Shown in pieces: positions 7,056-8,153 of a DNA stretch of 8,153 nucleotides. Each line of letters opens with the position of its first letter. Position 1 is the stretch's first letter. The notes under the pieces are model-generated. The model was given only the letters and a program-made list of their open reading frames with translations, ran no database searches and was not told the origin of the DNA. The translations under genes were made by a program, and so were the position numbers. The DNA is from Euryarchaeota archaeon UBA126 (GTDB lineage Archaea; Thermoplasmatota; Poseidoniia; Poseidoniales; Thalassarchaeaceae): NCBI GenBank assembly GCA_002497025.1, contig DAMG01000020.1:1-8153 (forward strand), in the 5' to 3' direction.

Positions 7056-7380
7056 AGGGTCTCCCACCGGGTGGGTCGTTATCTCGGTTGGCCTCTGTAC
7101 GACTCGGGTCATAGCCCTCCCAAACTTCTGGGTTTGCATAGCAATCAGGGTCATCGCGGTCAGCTTGACCTCCTTTGTCATTGTCTACACCATCTCCGCA
7201 ATTTCCAACACCTCTATCATCATCACTCGATAGAAGGGCATCAGGTCCACCTCCCATCATTACTGCAATTACCAATCCAACAAGAACAATAATCAGCATA
7301 ATGAGGATGACTTTGGAACTAGTGTCCTTGGACTCAACCTGGACAACAATTTCGACCTTGTCCTCTGCCTTGGATGTCAT
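7054..7380 (-). CDS. Small single-pass membrane protein with a DGVDND metal-loop-like motif
   Basis: I cannot assign a function to this 108-residue protein. It has a short charged N-terminus (1-23), one strong hydrophobic helix (about 24-42) and a hydrophilic tail very rich in Asp, Gly, Asn and Pro. The helix follows Lys23 and no cleavage site is obvious, so the tail probably faces outside. The tail contains NCGDGVDND (60-68) and DRDDPDC (74-80), with two Cys (61 and 80) bracketing the acidic loop. This pattern resembles the C-DG-DNDGDG-D-DP-C segments common in secreted calcium-binding proteins, except that KGG replaces the usual GDG. The ATG at 7380 is chosen because GGAGG lies 6 bases ahead of it. 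A longer reading from 7521 would overlap the upstream gene by over 100 bases and has a Cys- and Arg-rich, unnatural-looking start. It is cotranscribed by position with its flanking genes. Confidence 0.78.
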   Translation of the reverse strand: MTSKAEDKVEIVVQVESKDTSSKVILIMLIIVLVGLVIAVMMGGGPDALLSSDDDRGVGNCGDGVDNDKGGQADRDDPDCYANPEVWEGYDPSRTEANRDNDPPGGRP

Positions 7381-7386
7381 ACTTGG

Positions 7387-7391
7387 CCTCC
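7387..7391 (-). promoter_or_regulatory. Shine-Dalgarno sequence that sets the start of the small membrane protein
   Basis: GGAGG on the minus strand ends 6 bases before the ATG at 7380, in the 35-base gap after the FolC-type gene. It supports the 108-residue reading over the 155-residue one. Confidence 0.7.
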
Positions 7392-7415
7392 GAAGTGGGT
7401 CATCCCTTTTGATTC

Positions 7416-8153
7416 TCAATGTACGCGAAGGTGCTCCCAAAGGTCGCCGTCGCTTCGTTCTACAGCAAATTTCAACAAATCTCCGACAAGATATACACTC
7501 CCCATAACGGAGATGCCACAAGCTGCTTGCCTTGACATGATTTCTGCGATTTCAAGAGCCTTTGTTGGATCTCTTTCGATTTTCGGCTCGTCCAATCTAT
7601 TTGAAAAAATCAGATCTGCGAGATCCTCTGCATCAACAGCTGGGTTTCTTCCGGAGGTTGGTTCTGTTACAATGATGTAACGGAATGTTGGCATATGCCA
7701 AACTTCGCTTGTTACATCAGCTAAGGCGTCTTCCAGATTAGCCTTTTGAGTAATACCGATGAGGAGAATTGTAGGTTCCTGAATTGACATTAATTCTGAT
7801 TGCAAACCATCGGCGTTGTGTGCAGCACTAATCCTAATATTAGATTTGAACAAATCCTTTGGTGGCCAATTTGGTGAACGTCCAGGCCAATTGATATTCT
7901 CAGAGGGTAATTCCCATCCGAATGATGTAGCAATATAACCGGCAAAAATAAACCAATCTTGCCAGTAATCATCAATTTCTATCCCCTCATGGACATATAA
8001 GTCGTCGCCAGCTACCTCGGCAATAGTCTCCAGTACGGATTCCTCTCCGGGGTGGTATACCACCATCGGCACACCCTCACGATGGATTCCGGCCTTGGCG
8101 CGTGCGATTTGCTCACGTGTATTTCCGAGAATTTCGGTGTGGTCAAGTCCGAT
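7416..8153 (-). CDS. folC: FolC-type Mur ligase (folylpolyglutamate/dihydrofolate synthase-like), C-terminal part
   Basis: The last 245 residues are in the window; the N-terminus, with the ATP-binding P-loop, lies beyond the right edge. Enzymes of this family use ATP to join glutamate to folates or dihydropteroate. The visible start IGLDHTEILGNT followed by KAGI (visible residues 20-23) is a hallmark of FolC, and the Lys of KAGI is the position carbamylated in studied family members. WPGR follows at 89-92, AHNADG at 111-116 begins the C-terminal ligase domain, and GSVYLVGDLL (218-227) is the usual near-terminal segment. One oddity is that the common DGAHN reads SAAHN here, so the Asp is Ser. 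It heads the visible minus-strand cluster with the small membrane protein and dCMP deaminase, which suits one-carbon and thymidylate metabolism. A related archaeal amide ligase for another cofactor is possible. Confidence 0.82.
   Translation of the reverse strand: MGLDHTEILGNTREQIARAKAGIHREGVPMVVYHPGEESVLETIAEVAGDDLYVHEGIEIDDYWQDWFIFAGYIATSFGWELPSENINWPGRSPNWPPKDLFKSNIRISAAHNADGLQSELMSIQEPTILLIGITQKANLEDALADVTSEVWHMPTFRYIIVTEPTSGRNPAVDAEDLADLIFSNRLDEPKIERDPTKALEIAEIMSRQAACGISVMGSVYLVGDLLKFAVERSDGDLWEHLRVH

Noticed and set aside
7175..7507. A plus-strand open frame of 110 residues opposite the small membrane protein and the FolC-type gene
   Set aside because: It is antisense to two supported genes, is a Ser/Thr/Ile-rich low-complexity product, and has no SD or motif.
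7054..7521. A 155-residue reading of the small membrane protein gene starting at 7521
   Set aside because: Its first 47 residues lie mostly inside the 3' end of the FolC-type gene and look like out-of-frame translation, rich in Cys and Arg. The SD at 7387-7391 points to the ATG at 7380.

Overview
The window looks like a piece of an archaeal chromosome, most plausibly an uncultivated marine euryarchaeote of the Poseidoniales (Marine Group II) type. This is an inference from gene content, since no rRNA or marker gene is present. It rests on a signal peptidase with the His-type (archaeal/ER) active site, a long Lhr-family helicase with a C-terminal four-Cys cluster, a P-loop protein of the UPF0200/dephospho-CoA-kinase-like kind, and secreted proteins rich in Asp-based calcium-loop motifs. 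Coding density is very high, with eight genes, two of them cut by the window edges. I see no rRNA, tRNA, CRISPR array, insertion sequence or gene-free stretch longer than about 75 bases.

Layout: (1) 1-1718, minus strand: an unrecognised four-helix membrane protein followed almost immediately by a signal peptidase I that runs off the left edge. (2) 1757-2947, plus strand, divergent from that pair across only 38 bases: a lipoprotein with thrombospondin type 3-like calcium loops and a phosphatidylinositol-phospholipase-C-like (PI-PLC X) catalytic domain. This gene is visibly more AT-rich than its neighbours. (3) 3020-6605, plus strand: the Lhr helicase and, 13 bases later, a small nucleotide-kinase-like P-loop protein. 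(4) 8153-6607, minus strand, converging on the kinase with one base between stop codons: the C-terminal part of a FolC/Mur-ligase-type protein, a 108-residue membrane-anchored protein with a DGVDND motif, and a dCMP deaminase.

How they fit together: the left third is about the cell surface (secretion protease, membrane protein, exported calcium-binding lipoprotein). The right two thirds are about nucleic acid and nucleotide metabolism: a helicase, a possible (deoxy)nucleotide kinase, dCMP deaminase feeding dUMP to thymidylate synthesis, and folate polyglutamylation, which supplies the cofactor pool for that step. Internal genes of the minus-strand clusters have strong Shine-Dalgarno sequences, while the plus-strand genes do not, which fits mixed SD-led and leaderless initiation.

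Nothing here is a clear defence system. The points most worth following are the exported PI-PLC-like lipoprotein, the tail-to-tail P-loop kinase/dCMP deaminase pair (two domains known to occur fused elsewhere), and the two unrecognised membrane proteins.
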